Source: Spinellus fusiger (Eukaryota; Mucoromycota; Mucoromycetes; Mucorales; Phycomycetaceae). From it: DNA of 64,000 nt. The stretch spans positions 62,001 through 126,000 of the forward strand of contig JALLLS010000062.1 in NCBI GenBank assembly GCA_025094145.1, read 5' to 3'. Under the pieces are notes generated by a model. It was not told the DNA's origin. It worked only from the letters and a program-made list of their open reading frames with translations, and ran no database searches. The translations under genes were made by a program, and so were the position numbers. Below are positions 1-12,000 of this stretch, piece after piece. Every line of letters starts with the position of its first letter. Positions within the stretch are counted from its first letter, which is position 1.

Positions 1-110
1 TTATTACAAACTGCTAACTGTTAGTCTCTCGTTTTTAGTGTATAAGATCCAAGGTAACAACATCTTGTATGCTGCTTAGTATGTCTCTTCTCAGTGTGTC
101 TTGTAATTTG
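1..110. repeat. Interspersed repeat end (copy 1)
   Basis: The first ~100 bases closely match 62150-62250. Shared stretches include the tracts around 'actgctaactgtt' and 'ctcttctcagtgtgtcttg'. The rest of this copy lies outside the window. No coding capacity is visible here. Class unknown. Confidence 0.7.
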
Positions 111-263
111 CATAGTATATTTATAATAGATAGATAAAATTAGATGTATTTTTCAGAAGAGTCTCTATGTGAGTCATTTAAACAATTATTTGCAAATATT
201 AGCTAATTTGGCAGAGTGAATAGATTGATGCCCTAATTGTATGTTCTAACAGTATAATTTATT

Positions 264-2319
264 TTAAAGTAATTTGTCAGGACGCTCAACAAATCTTAAT
301 TCATAAGGAATAGGACGAAGAGTCAAGCCATAGCTTATAGATGTCGTGCAGTCGGCATATATAGGATTATTATTGGAATCAAGCATTGGCTCAACCGTAC
401 AGCGTGACCAAAGATTGACATAGATATAAAAGAGCTCCATCTCAACCTATGAAATGGTCAAATAAAATCATTTTGTTAAAAGGCAAACTCAAATATTTCT
501 TGGAGATATTACCAGATAAATTCCAGGGCAAATGCGTCTTTATAGTGCCACACATTAACATTAGTAAATCAAAGATAAGTGATGTTACACTGTTTATTTT
601 TACCTTCCCCATCCAAAGTTGAATTGATCGCGCTCACTTGTGTTTCCATTTGCTGATGCAAACATTGTGCTTTTGTTGTTCATAAAACGCTCTGGAATAA
701 ACTTATCTGGTTCGGAATAAACATCAGGATTTCGGTGCATAGTATACATATTGCTAAGAAGTGATGATCCTTTTTTGATCAGGTAGTTATCAACCATGAC
801 TACATAAAATGAGAAGACATGAGTTAGCTTTTTTTTCGTATTAAGCATTTATCATATACTAACTATCTTTATCAGCAACATGAGGAACACCGAGTGTAGT
901 GACCGGAAAACAGCGTAACATTTCTCTTTGAACAGATAGTATATAAGGGAGATGTTCACGTTCTGAGAAATCTGGTAGTCGTCCATGTTTGGTGATAAAG
1001 ATGTCTATCTCATCACAAATCTTTTTCTGGATTTCTGGATGGTGTGATAAGAAAAGAAAAGTCCACGAAACTGATGTAGTAATAGTGTCTATTCCAGCAG
1101 CAATCATGTCGTCTAGAAAAAATGTGTTTAGTCTCGCAAAATACCGAGAATCTGTGTGTACTTCAACTCACGTAGAATCACAACGAAATCCTTTTCTTCG
1201 AATTGAACTTTGTTATTTGATTGATTCATTTTTTGAATGCTGAATCCGTTTCTCCCTCGAAGGCTTTTTTCAGTAACTTTTTCATAATTGGATCCCGTGA
1301 ACTACGAATCCATTCGCCGTCTTTCTTATCTTTACCACTTATGTAGTCGATAAAAGACAAAGAAGGAATGTATGAACTTATGTCTTCTACAAGACCAGCT
1401 TTCTTTGCAAGAGTATCCGCAGCATTCACAACCTCTTTGTATATTGGATCCTCAGTTGAATCCACACGCATCGCACAAAATGATGTCAATACCACATTAA
1501 GAGCGGCACAGAGAGTATAGCCATATGGGTTTACACTCTTCTTTGACTTTGTTTGTGCCATCAATTCTTTTACAAAACATTCTGTCTCAAAGAAGAGTAC
1601 ATCATTAGAAGCATCCAAAGCCTTGGGTGATAAGATATTGGCAACTATGATACATAGTTAATACAGACAAGAACTTATGAGTTTTTTTTCCCCTTTACCA
1701 GCTGCTCTTGCGTCAATCCATCCTTTTCCGTATTTAGCAAAAACAACGCCTCTAAAGTTCAAAGAGAAAGTAGAAATTAGATCTCTATACACATCATAAA
1801 TTTGTTGCATTTTACCTGCCATTATGACTGTGATATTCATCACTAAATCTATGAGGTGGACGTGAAGAAGTGCTAACCCCATTGGTTACAAATATTTTAT
1901 GGGCAAGTTCTGGGTCAGATATAATGATGAAATCTTTTACGCCCATCTTGATATGAATAATAGGCCCTGGAAGTGTATAAGTTAATCTATGCCGACATGA
2001 ATAGAACACACTACTTACCCAATTCTTTATGCCATTCATGAAGTTTAAATTGGAGAGATTTAACAAGGTGTGGTATGTGGCCTAAAAATACATGATGAAT
2101 CTTTCAATAATTCATGGTATAATTCTTACCAACAATTGGGTAGTTTCCTTTTGGCATTGGGATTGAGCCAGATTCTTGACTTTTGTCCTTTTTCATAATA
2201 TGATAAACTGAATAGGCAACAGTAACAAGAGCCACAGCACTCATCAGTGGTAATTTTGAATCATTCAAGATTTCACTGATAACTTGAGGATTTGGGAGTG
2301 ATAACAAGAATGAAGACAT
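264..2319 (-). pseudogene. Cytochrome P450 with a single-base frameshift
   Basis: Microsomal P450 monooxygenase; such enzymes hydroxylate lipophilic substrates using electrons from CPR (a CPR gene lies at 7.2-9.5 kb). Nine exons fit consensus splice sites: 2319-2130, 2081-2019, 1966-1816, 1751-1699, 1644-1172, 1112-864, 799-604, 537-513, 446-264. An N-terminal membrane anchor is followed by the I-helix (AAGIDTITTS), the EXXR helix (EMLR), a PERF-type segment (DKFIPERFM) and the haem loop FGWGRRICPG, which spans an intron and holds the cysteine ligand. The exons sum to 1583 nt, one short of a multiple of three. The break lies in exon 5 at a run of six A (plus-strand T at 1229-1234), after which the frame hits TGA; one more base would give about 527 aa. 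Everything downstream of the break still encodes conserved P450 sequence, so either the inactivation is very recent or the base call is wrong. P450 identity is certain; the subfamily is not determined. Confidence 0.9.
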
Positions 2320-2984
2320 TTAATGAGACAAGGCAGAAAGAGCGAGACTTTTGTTAGATTTTATAAGTGAATGTCATGTGGTAATACGGAGGCATTTACC
2401 ATTGAAGCTTGTGTGATATATTTACTATTACCACTACTATTATAATTATAATAAGGCCCTAAAACAGAATATTTGTTCTTAGGTTCTATCGCTATCATGT
2501 TCTATTTCTTTCTCTAAGAACTCAAAGTTTTGTTTTTTGATGACCGACTGCACTGTAAATGTCTTACCAAAAGTTATATTTATCCATTCTTTTGTCAGCA
2601 GCATAATATACTCGTATACTATCTATGTATTACAGATCTTACACACACTGACAAATCTTATTATTCAAAATAAGACTTTTCTTGCATGAGGAAACATGTC
2701 TTATGCTTACCGCATGGAACTGTAGTACAACACTTGGTATCAGAATATAGGCATGTTGACATCTATTTATTACCGTTTGTTTCTAGAAGCAAAGTACACC
2801 TGATCAACGAAATTAAATACTACACTGGTACAGCCACACAACATTAGTAGGTATACGATTTTTATTTTTTGAAATCCTGAGAAAGAACATGCTTCACGGA
2901 TAAAAAGGCTACGACCTCAAAACACAAACTAATGATCTCAAATTCAACACAATGCTAGTCTAACATATTGTTTATAGTAATATA
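2320..2984. other. Intergenic, no gene seen
   Basis: AT-rich upstream region of the P450. No coding signal is visible on either strand. It ends at the TA target site of the Tc1 element that follows. Confidence 0.6.
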
Positions 2985-4354
2985 CAGTGTCCAATGGAAA
3001 ACATATAAAGGTTTTTATTTTCCGATAGGATTCTTGTTTGAGGAAATACTTATTGTTTTTAATATATATAAAAAAACATACATTAAACACACAGTAGAGA
3101 CTTGAATATTGGATGGAGTATAAAGAAGGTCAACAGGATATTATATACAAATTTATTGGGTGGAAACCCTTAATACTTGGTGTTTCTACCCTTGGCCTCT
3201 ATTACAGTCCTACATCTCCGATGTATGCTGGCAATGGGGTTGTTGGTAGCTTCTTTGGAGATCTTGTCTCATTCTTGGACCAGGAGAGCCTTCAGATCCT
3301 GGAGGGTGATTTCTGGGGTCATCCTCTTGCGGAATACTCTATCCAGTTCCTCCCAAAGATGCTCAATTGGGTTCAGGTCAGGGCTTTGAGAGGGCCACCC
3401 CTCCATCGTGACTATGCCCCTCTCATCCTTCCATTTCCTAGTCTCCTTACTAGTATGGCAATTGGCATTGTCCTATTGAATAACATAGCCTACCACTGGA
3501 TTCAGTGCCGAAAGACGAACCGGCTCGGGGCAATAGGCCGTTTCTAAAATACTGGTGTATTTGGCACTATTAATGAACCCCTCCACCGTAACAAGTCTAC
3601 CAACACCTTCACCAGAAAAGAAACCCTACAACATTACACCAACACAACCAACAAACTTCGTTGTTGGAACAATATGATTAGGATCATACCCTCCTTCTTC
3701 CTGCGCACTACTCTGGTACGGCTGTTATTGCTCATTATCTGGTACTGAGTCACCGAACTAGATGACTGTCTTCCAGTCTTCATCTGTCCAACGAAGGCAG
3801 GTCCTGTTCCAAGTAAGACTCAACTTCTTGTGTTTAATGCTGAGAAAAGGTTTCTTAACCACCTTGAAAGAAGACAAGCCAATCTTCTTCATCAATTTTC
3901 TAAAAGTGCTCATCCACACTTTGGTGTTCATCTGCTTGCAAAGTTGATCTATTGTCTAGAATAAGTCCCTTTCTGCTTTGCATCCAACCTCTCTCTCGTT
4001 CCTCTTCTTCAGAATAGACTTGCGCCTAGAGCCCCTTCCCTGATCTGAAGCAGCCAGTTCTCTTACATCTCTTCATGATAAGGCTGACAGCGGAATTAAT
4101 GACGCTAAACATGGCTACACTATCCACTTGTCTGGTGCCATGTTGAGTGGCCTCCTGAACAATGAGTTGACGAGTAAAGTCGTCGATATTTTTCTTCTTG
4201 TTTCTAATAGGCTTGTTGGTTTGTTCAGTGGTGTTGGATGTATTCGATGATATAGCGGAAAAAGAAGAAATAGAGAATAAGTAAAAAAAAAAGAATTTAT
4301 TGAGCAAAATAAAGGTCGGAAACAAAACCTTTATATGTTTTCCACCGGACACTG
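2985..4354 (-). mobile_element. Tc1/mariner element A (dead)
   Basis: About 1.37 kb, bounded by near-identical ~40-bp inverted repeats beginning CAGTGTCC(AA/GG)TGGAAAAC and flanked by TA on both sides (2983-2984 and 4355-4356), the standard Tc1 target duplication. The minus strand encodes a decayed DDE transposase. It has an N-terminal helix-turn-helix region at about 4026-4240, a second-Asp motif DNANCHTS, and the motif PDLNPIEHLWEEL near 3360-3400. Several in-frame stops and frameshifts make it non-functional. By my count 35 residues separate the second Asp from the Glu, one more than classical Tc1 DD34E. Confidence 0.9.
3113..3960 (-). pseudogene. Tc1-like transposase relic (element A)
   Basis: Catalytic part of the transposase of element A, read on the minus strand. 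Recognisable blocks in order are a first-Asp region (WTDED), a glycine-rich block ending GFFSGEGVGRL, the second Asp in DNANCHTS, and SPDLNPIEHLWEEL with the catalytic Glu. At least three stop codons interrupt it (near the VIQ-stop-DNA block, after the first Asp, and near the C-terminus). Long open frames on the plus strand here are antisense shadows. Confidence 0.85.
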
Positions 4355-4367
4355 TATGTGTCTTTGT

Positions 4368-4822
4368 CTCCTTCAGCAACAGACGCTGTCTCCTCACTTT
4401 TCCTCCGATCTCTCCTCTACCACCCATTCTTAGCCCGTTTATCAAAGCCAGAAGCTGCTAGTGTAGTTGCTGTAGTTGCTGTAGTTGTGTCCTCATGATT
4501 GTTCGAGTTGCTCTAAGTATCCCTCGTTGGATTTCGAATCGCCACAAGATGACGGCTATCTTTTTGGTGTCCTGGTTTCCTTGCTGACTTTATGGCCTTT
4601 TAGATGTCTATTCATAATTCTCATTTTCCATTATTTTTCCCTCATTGAGGTTTTATATTCTCTTTTCTTTCTGTTTCCCATTCATTTGCATTATTTTTTT
4701 CACTTTTGTATTTGAAGTGTTTCTATGTTTATTCTTAAATTTTCAAACGATCGCACAGGGTGGCTAATATGCCCAATGCGCGAATAGCAAATCACGCCCA
4801 AAAATAAAAAATACTTTGAACT
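4368..4822. repeat. Interspersed repeat, copy 1 of 2
   Basis: About 455 bp that align almost end to end with 48496-48958, with about 85-90% identity by eye. Long shared tracts include the one around 'cgatcgcacagggtggctaat'. Copy 1 has a Tc1-type terminus at each edge (4354 and 4828), and its homology to copy 2 stops at the right-hand terminus. No intact frame. It could be the 3' part of a retroelement or another non-autonomous element; class unknown. Confidence 0.8.
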
Positions 4823-4827
4823 GTATA

Positions 4828-5908
4828 CAGTCCTATGTAATAAGTGACTAAACAAAAAAAATTTTTTTTTTTTGGAAAATAAAGGCATGTCTATCAGTCT
4901 AAGATGTTCATAATAAAATATTCATGGAATAACACAAGATTTGGAACAGTTGTTCTTTAGATGATTGTCTAAATCCTCATCATAAATATACTACTTAGTA
5001 CTTTGTAGAAAAGCATTTATTCTTCATCACATCAGAGCACCTCTTTGGTATGCTATCCACAAAATTTCCCAGAAATTCATTTGGGATCTTCTCCCATTCA
5101 CTAAGTAACCATCGTTCAGGTTGTTTTGTATTGGTTATGCTTGTTCGACGTGGCTCGATCTACTTTTCAAGATAAGCCCAGATATGCTCAATTGGGTTAA
5201 GATCTGAACTTTGTGCAGGCCAAAAATCAAAACCTTCAATCCTACATCTCTCTTGTTTGTACCATCTACTATATGCTCCTGTGTGGCAAGAAGCACCGTC
5301 TTCTTGGAATATAAAGTCCTTATCCTCCTTCTCATTCAATTCAATAAATCATGGCAGAAATTTTCCTGCCAAAATGTTGACATGTATGTCCTGATTCACA
5401 GTGCTATCAATAAAGACCAAAGGTCCAAATCCACCAGATCAGAAGCAGCTCCAGATCATTATGCTGCCTTTCCCCTCATTTGGTTGTAGGTATGATATAA
5501 GCAGCCTTATACCTCTCTCTAATCTTTCGAATAACTCTGGCCCCTCCCTGGCAACCTTCTACTTCAAACTGTGACTCATCAGACCATACAACATGTCTCC
5601 AGTCTTTAGGAGTACATGTGTACCAGTATTATTGACTCTACTAATAATATTCTGAACAGGAGTCTTGTTAATGCCAACGACCTTTGAAATGCTACCCATG
5701 GAGTATTTTTCTTTTCTTTTAAGCCAGTAAACACCCCATTACTCTCTTTCTCCAAGCTTATTATAAACTCTTGAGTTTCTAGTTGAGGATTCTGCGTTTT
5801 ACATTTGAGATTGCTTAATGAAATGTAATCCTGTGATAAAAAGAAGATTGATCATGTTTAAAAATGTATAAATTATGGAGTCGTACCCTTTCTAATTTTG
5901 TATGGCTG
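4828..5908 (-). mobile_element. Tc1/mariner element B (dead)
   Basis: A second Tc1/mariner family, different from element A. The left end is TA-CAGTCCTATG. The right end is assigned tentatively at GGCTG-TA (5908-5910), because the inverted repeat is weak. The minus strand encodes a transposase C-terminal half with FQEDGASCHTGAYSRWY and SSDLNPIEHIWAYLEK, the second Asp and final Glu blocks. Stop codons interrupt it, so it is a relic. By my count about 36 residues separate Asp and Glu, unlike element A. Confidence 0.75.
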
Positions 5909-6192
5909 TACACTAGACTAAATGAGTAACTTGATAATTAATTAATAAGATTGAATACAAATGAATGATTTTAAAAGAATAGATTCATATTATATCCTTC
6001 TTCTGCTTAAGAACATATACATATATAGATACACTTCTTTACATTAGCCTAATGTAAAGAGCCCAAAGAAGTTCAATGAAAAATAGGCGTCAAAATACAG
6101 TCACTTGGCATCTCCAAAAAAAGAAAACAAGTATTTTTCATTATCCGCCCTTTATCATCATTGCCTTGGTGCATTGTTTATTCTTACTGCTC

Positions 6193-6929
6193 ATGGGGCT
6201 GCAGACACAAGCTTCGTTCTTCAACAAAGGCTATTCTAGTCTAAGGCTCTTTGTAAGAAGATACTCTAGCCAACGTATACCAAACTATAGTGGCTGGTGG
6301 TCTCTTATTCTTCAGAAATCCCTGGTACGTCCTCAAGAACAGATTGTGTTTATTTCTCAACAGTAATATAAAACCACCTGCAAGACACAAAATCAGGTTC
6401 AATGGATACCACCCACTACAGAAAACCCTTACCTACACGTAAATTCTACTATTGGCTCAAAGACAGTACCAAGGCAGACAATACTATTAAAAGAGACACT
6501 CATAGAACTACCACAAAAACCAGAATCACCCGATAATTGCTGTATGAGGTATTTCTATTAGACTATAAAGAAAAAGTATTGGAATTGTACATAAATACAA
6601 GTTATTCTATGGCCTTTATTGTATAAAGTGGTTGTGCTCATTGGTAAGTCTTTATGTAAATGTATATTTATACTTTGTATATTGCTCCTATTGTTGATCC
6701 TAGGATGGAATATTGAATGTTTAGTGTATGGGATATGTACCAAGAAGACATTGTAGATTATAGGGATAAGATGGCAACCATTCGTAAGAGATTTATTGAT
6801 AATAAGGAGATGATTCCTGAGGCTTTGGGAGGCCATCCGACAATGACGGTAGAAGAAGAAGCAGAGGAGGCTATGGATCCTACTATCAAGGCCTTTCTAG
6901 CCATGGAAAAAAGACTAAAAGGTCAATAA
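6193..6929 (+). CDS. Oxidoreductase-like domain protein (OXLD1-like), mitochondrial
   Basis: Small protein of about 167 aa with the 'oxidoreductase-like' cysteine motif known from human OXLD1 and fungal homologues; the molecular function of the family is poorly known. Four exons: 6193-6324, 6397-6548, 6629-6643, 6725-6929. Joined, they give SPDNCCMSGCAHCVWDMYQ, the full CCxSGCxxCVWD signature. The GCAHC part lies on a 15-nt micro-exon bounded by AG and GTAAGT. Without it the motif is lost, which strongly supports the model. The N-terminus is rich in Arg, Ser and Phe (FVRRYSSQR), as expected of a mitochondrial presequence. The start at 6193 was chosen because translation from the in-frame ATG at 6076 would place a hydrophobic stretch before the presequence. 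A long acidic/basic C-terminal tail ends KRLKGQ. Confidence 0.88.
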
Positions 6930-7243
6930 GATATAAAGTAAATGTAGGAAAAGCCTATATGTAGAGCTTTATTGTCTGTTTATTTTAAAATAGATCTACC
7001 ACCCTAAATATTAAACAAAGAAGACAGCAAGAATAAAAAATAAAAGGAAAAGAAAAGTAGTGAATAGGGAGGAGAGAAGAATCATTAAATGAAGCAGCAA
7101 TAACACAGTGGAGTTATAATATAGATAAGCATAGAATGAATAAAACAAGCAATGTAGAGTGTAATAAAGTGTAATAAGACGTAATAACAGGTAATGCACC
7201 ACAATAAAACCAAAACCAAAAAAGAAACCTAGTAATAGAGTAC

Positions 7244-9469
7244 TTAACTCCATATATCTTCCTGGTAACGACCTGTACTGCGTAAGTTCTTAATGTACTC
7301 TTGTGCTTTGATCTCTGATCTGTCGCCAAAGGACTGAGCAAACCCAATGAATGTCTGCAACACATCCTTGGCCATGTTCTTGGCATCACCACACACATAG
7401 ATATAGGCACCCTTCTCCATCATACCCCATACTTCCTGACCCACTTCCTGCAGACGGTGCTGAACATAGACCTTTTCAGCTGTCTCTCGGGAGAAGGCAG
7501 TAATGATGCGGGAGGACTCTCCTAGAGTATCAAACAATCCTGGCCATTCTTCCTTGTACAAGAAATCTTGATCAGGATGACGACAGCCAAAGAACAACCA
7601 TGTATCTCCCACAGGTTTTCCTTCTGTTTTTTGGGCAGCTCTTTCTCTTACAAAGGCACGGAAGGGAGCCACACCTGTACCAGGACCAATCATGATAATA
7701 GGAATCGAAGTATTGCGGGGAAGTTTGAATTGAGAACGACGGACATGTACAGGAATTCTTGCCACTTTATCATCACTCATCAAGGTGCCTTTGGGTCCTG
7801 CCAATGCATACTCAGGATACACACGGGCTGTAGTAGGGATGTCATGCAGGGTGGTGTGGATATTCCATAGGTAGTTTGTGTTGACACCAAAGACAGTTCT
7901 CTCTGGTGTAGGTTGGAAGTCAAGTCTTACGGCTGTCACAGAAATTGTACGAGGGCTCTCTTTAGAAGAAGAGGAAATGGAGTAGTAACGCGGTTGAAGA
8001 CGGGACAGACTCTCTACTATCAAATCAAAAGGAACAGGTATTTGTCTGTTTTCTTCTGAGGAAGCAAGTGCCAACTCGAGGACTTCTCCCAAACTACGGA
8101 CAGCATCAATGACTTGTAGCTTATAGGCACTCTTGTCCACAGAAAGAGTCTCAAGACACTGCTTGGAGGCTTCAGTAGGGGCAAACTCAGCAAGGGCTGC
8201 TAATGTTTGGCGTGAAGGGACGGTGCAGATATCGAGATAGTGTCTGAAAATAGTGCGGTAGGTTGTAGGCACAGGGAATGGGTGGGGTTTGGAAGAAGTA
8301 GTGTCAATGGCGTTGATAGACACAATAGAATCTAAACTATCACCCAATCCAAGCACAGAAGCCAGTGTATTAACTTGTGTCTCGTTGTTCATCGGCCAAA
8401 TAGCAATATGATCGCCTGTCTGGTACGATAGATTGGAGATTCCTAGATCGACTTCTATATGTAAACAATGTCTGTCGGGAACACTGAAAAGATCCCTTGT
8501 AGTAAGGGTAGCCAAGTAAGGGCGCTTGGCATCATACACTATTGTACTGTACACATGTATATCAGATCAATTGTAAATTGTTACGTATGACTTACGCCTT
8601 CTCCTCAGATACTTCTGTCAATTCTCCCAGATACACAGTGTCGCTAGATTCCAGCTCCTGCACCTTATACTGTGGTACTCTAAGTCCTTTAGGCACGCTG
8701 CTCTCATCCACATCCAATGCCTCACAAAAGGCAGGCCACATGGATTCTTGCCAGGCTAAGAAATCATCCTCCAGACTGCCATCATCATCCCCCTCTCCAG
8801 CCTCACCCACACGAGTGGCTCCAAGTTCAATCATTCGCCGGTTAATGGCTCTTCCCACTGAGTTGTAGTGCTCATATGTCTTATTTCCCAATCCAAACAC
8901 CATAAAGCGAATATTCTCAAGAGGCTTCTCTTCTGATGATTGAGAGAAATCTGGTGCATCTCCATTAAGAAACTCCCAAAACTCTGCTGCATTATCCGTA
9001 GGCTCTCCTTCACCATATGTAGCCATTAAAAACACCACCAAGGAATCCTTGTCCATCGTATCCAAATAAGACATATCATAGAGCTCAATGTCTGCTGTCA
9101 TGCAGCTTACACCGTATCTCTGTGAACACTCTTTTGCCAAACGACTAGCATAGTCTTCTGCTGTCCCCGTTTGAGAACCGTAAAAGAAGATCACTCGACG
9201 ATTCTAAGCAAGCCCTTTTATAAGCCACTGATAGGTCATGAAAAGAAAAAAAAAGAAAAGAAACATACCTGTTCTCTCATAATCTTAACAAAATTGCGCT
9301 CTTTCTCGGGTATCTTGGATGCTTCTGTCTTTGTCTCCACAGCTGATCGGATACCAAACAGCTTATTGGAAATCTGCTTCCTAGCAAACCAAGCAATTGT
9401 TCCTACACCAATGGTGCCTAGGAAGATGACATCTAATGTGTCAAGAAGGTGGTGTGTGGTTCTTGTCAT
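7244..9469 (-). CDS. NADPH-cytochrome P450 reductase
   Basis: Diflavin reductase that passes electrons from NADPH through FAD and FMN to microsomal P450s and squalene epoxidase at the ER membrane. Three exons (9469-9269, 9203-8596, 8546-7244) close to 703 aa, the usual CPR length. An N-terminal anchor (VIFLGTIGVGTIAWFA) is followed by an FMN domain with GSQTGTAEDYA and ATYGEGEPTDNA, an FAD/connecting domain with RYYSISSSS, an NADPH domain with GPGTGVAPFRAF and YVCGDAKNMA, and the C-terminal aromatic end DIWS, where Trp stacks on FAD. The start is the ATG at 9469; the frame extends upstream only to a TTG. No defects seen. The P450 at 0.26-2.3 kb on the same strand could be a client. Confidence 0.97.
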
Positions 9470-11075
9470 TTGGAATAGCAAGTAAAAACGAAAAAAAAAA
9501 TCAAGAATGGAAATTTTAATAGACCGTATATTTATACTTGGAGTTTGATGTAGCTTTGCCCCTTTATGACCAGCAACTCCGAATGTGGGTAGGGACGATA
9601 GAGGGCTGGATCTTGTTCTATTGACTCTGCCTCACCCTTGCTGTTTCTACTGTTTTTATTATTATTATTATTCTTTAGGCTCTTTAAACTCCTATTGTTA
9701 CTGTTGTTCCGTCCTTATAAAACTGCGGGTTGGTTGGCTACTCTTTATTGTCTCTGTCTTGTAATCAGATCGGATAATTTTTTTGCCTTTGCCTTTTATT
9801 TTTATTTTTACTTCTCTTAGTTTGAAAAGGAATAGCAATCTAAAACTCATTCTCAGTAGACCATCATCCCCTCAAGATAAACTAGGATAAAGAGAATAGA
9901 ATAGACATGAACGTATGAGTGAACCACGTGAATCAGAAGAAAAAGAAAAAGAAAAAAAAAGAAAACAGTAACTAGAGCCAGGTCTATCAAGTACATTGAA
10001 CTGCAATAAACTCATCAGTAGTACATCGTATTTGGTTTTCAACATGCAACTTGACCTTTACAAGTGGCAAATTGAAACGTAATTGTTGTACAGCCTAATA
10101 CTCAGCCTTCTCCAGGCCCTAAATGCAAGATGGATCTTTTTATTACCGTCCACTCTTTTAAGCCTATCTTCTAGACAGACAAAAGTACTTTTTTTTAAAT
10201 AAATAAAGAAATAAAGAAATAAAAAAGCTAGATAAGGTGATGGTAATTTATGTTCCTGGTTATTATCAGAATGCATAGAAAGATACATACATATAAAGAG
10301 GTTCTTTTTTTTTATGTATAATCAGTAAATATTAAGTATTTAAGAGGGATGGAACTAAGTGCAAACTGTGACCTTTTCTCTTGAGTGCAGTAGAATCCCA
10401 TTGAATAATGTCATCTTATACTCCACCCTCCTAATAAGAAATACAATGAAGGATCAAATGGTTCCTGTTGTGTTTATTTACTCTTGAATCGTTTGTATAT
10501 ATAAAATAGCCCGATATATGTTCTTGTTACCACGGATTCACAAGGAATACTACAACAAATATTGTCTTGGTGTTAGGCTGTCATGACTACTCAGATACCG
10601 ATGTGAAATGATAGCTACACCACATCTTACTTTTAATAATATTAATGGTTCTACTTGCCTTATTCTACTCACAACCACCATGAGTAAAATATTTGGCGAG
10701 CCTATTTTTGTTTGTCTTGTAATGCTTACCAATCAGATAAGGGTGTTTTACGGAGCCTATTTGTCCCAGAGGTCATAAATCATCGTCCTAATAGAATGAG
10801 TATTTATTTTCCGATAATAGAGAGGATTGGTATTTAAAAACTGTCATATACCATCTATGGAAGTCAAGAAAGGGCAAACTTAAAACTTGAATTTTTCACT
10901 ATAGCAAGTTCTGAGCTTATGTTTGGGCTACATAAAGGCTCACCTTACCCCTTTAAACCTGTATTCAACAATAAAATACTTAAATATAAGGTCTTTCTTT
11001 GTCATCTCTGACTATAATATAGACTTGATAGAATGTCTTCTAACAGCATAGTTCTGTTCAACAACATAATTTAAC
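9470..11075. other. Intergenic, no gene seen
   Basis: Contains the CPR upstream region with homopolymer and TTA microsatellite tracts (about 9650-9680 and 9780-9830). Short open frames here lack recognisable domains or codon bias. No RNA gene recognised. Confidence 0.5.
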
Positions 11076-11189
11076 GTGTCTATCTTGATACAATCTGTAT
11101 TGAACAGTCTTGATGAGGATAACCTGTACACTCAACTTGGTAGAGACAGTTGTTTACATACACTTCACAACAATCAACAACTAGATAGA

Positions 11190-12000
11190 ACATCCCTGAA
11201 TAATGATCTATTTAAAAGTATCTTCAAATTCACTTATGAAATAACCAGAATTGTCAGGGTAATTAGTTTCCCTGAATCAATGTTGTTTAGGGAACACACA
11301 TCTCATGCTTTTTCATAGAATACTGTTGATATATTTGCAATCATACTTTGTTGGTTATCCTACCCTTCTGGCTTTATGAATTTAAGCCTACTCTCTGGTG
11401 TTAATAAGTCGACATTATTCAGTATAGTTAACACAATCATCGACAAGATACATTGTAAATACAAAGATGGAAACAGATACAACAAATGACACCTCAACCC
11501 CTTTCAACTTGAAGGTATTTATCAACAGCACGATTAATACAATTTTTAGACAAGGTAAACATCAAGACTCTGTGTACAGTGGTTACATGGGACGACATGG
11601 CCTTAAATACTAGACTATTGTTTGTTCTGATGGAACTATAGTGAGCCCATGGGGTCTATTGGCTGGTGTAATATTTGCTAGGGCCACTCATCACCAGAAC
11701 ATGTTCAATAGCAGTGATATATTAAATGAAATAATGGAACAATTGAACTTTTGTGAAACTGATGACAAGATGTATGGTTTGCATGATAATCTCGTGTACA
11801 GGGCATCAGAGGCTATTATCAGACCATGTGTAGCAACAAGAATAGCCAAAGAACAATGAGTGAACACTCTTCAGTTTCTGTCATCACCCTCTCTAATGAA
11901 AACAGAAAGACTATGGTGTAAACTACATCACCCCAATCTCCTCCTTTGCGCTTGATAGTTGTGTTCGTAATCACTCTCTCATTCTATACACATCTTAGAT
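11190..12000 (+). pseudogene. PIF/Harbinger (DDE_Tnp_4, HARBI1-like) transposase relic
   Basis: Fragments across frames match the layout of HARBI1-type transposases. In order they are FKFTYEITRIVRVISFPES (N-terminal block), SYPSGFMNLSLLSGVNKSTL (helical block), YSGYMGRHG, then CSDGTIVSPWGLLAGV followed by FNSSDILNEIMEQL, which corresponds to the 'PDGII..L.GP..GRRHD...L..S' core. Stops and frameshifts separate the blocks, and the catalytic GRRHD segment is degraded. No intact terminal repeats were identified. Recognition is by motif pattern only. Confidence 0.6.

Noticed and set aside
3113..3547. 145-codon open frame on the plus strand
   Set aside because: Antisense to the Tc1 transposase of element A; the minus strand carries the SPDLNPIEHLW motif.
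4500..4560. tRNA-like B-box sequences (GTTCGAGTT, TTTCGAATC)
   Set aside because: No matching A box or cloverleaf, and the same sequence lies within a dispersed repeat.
5211..5489. Open frame on the plus strand
   Set aside because: Antisense to the decayed transposase of element B.
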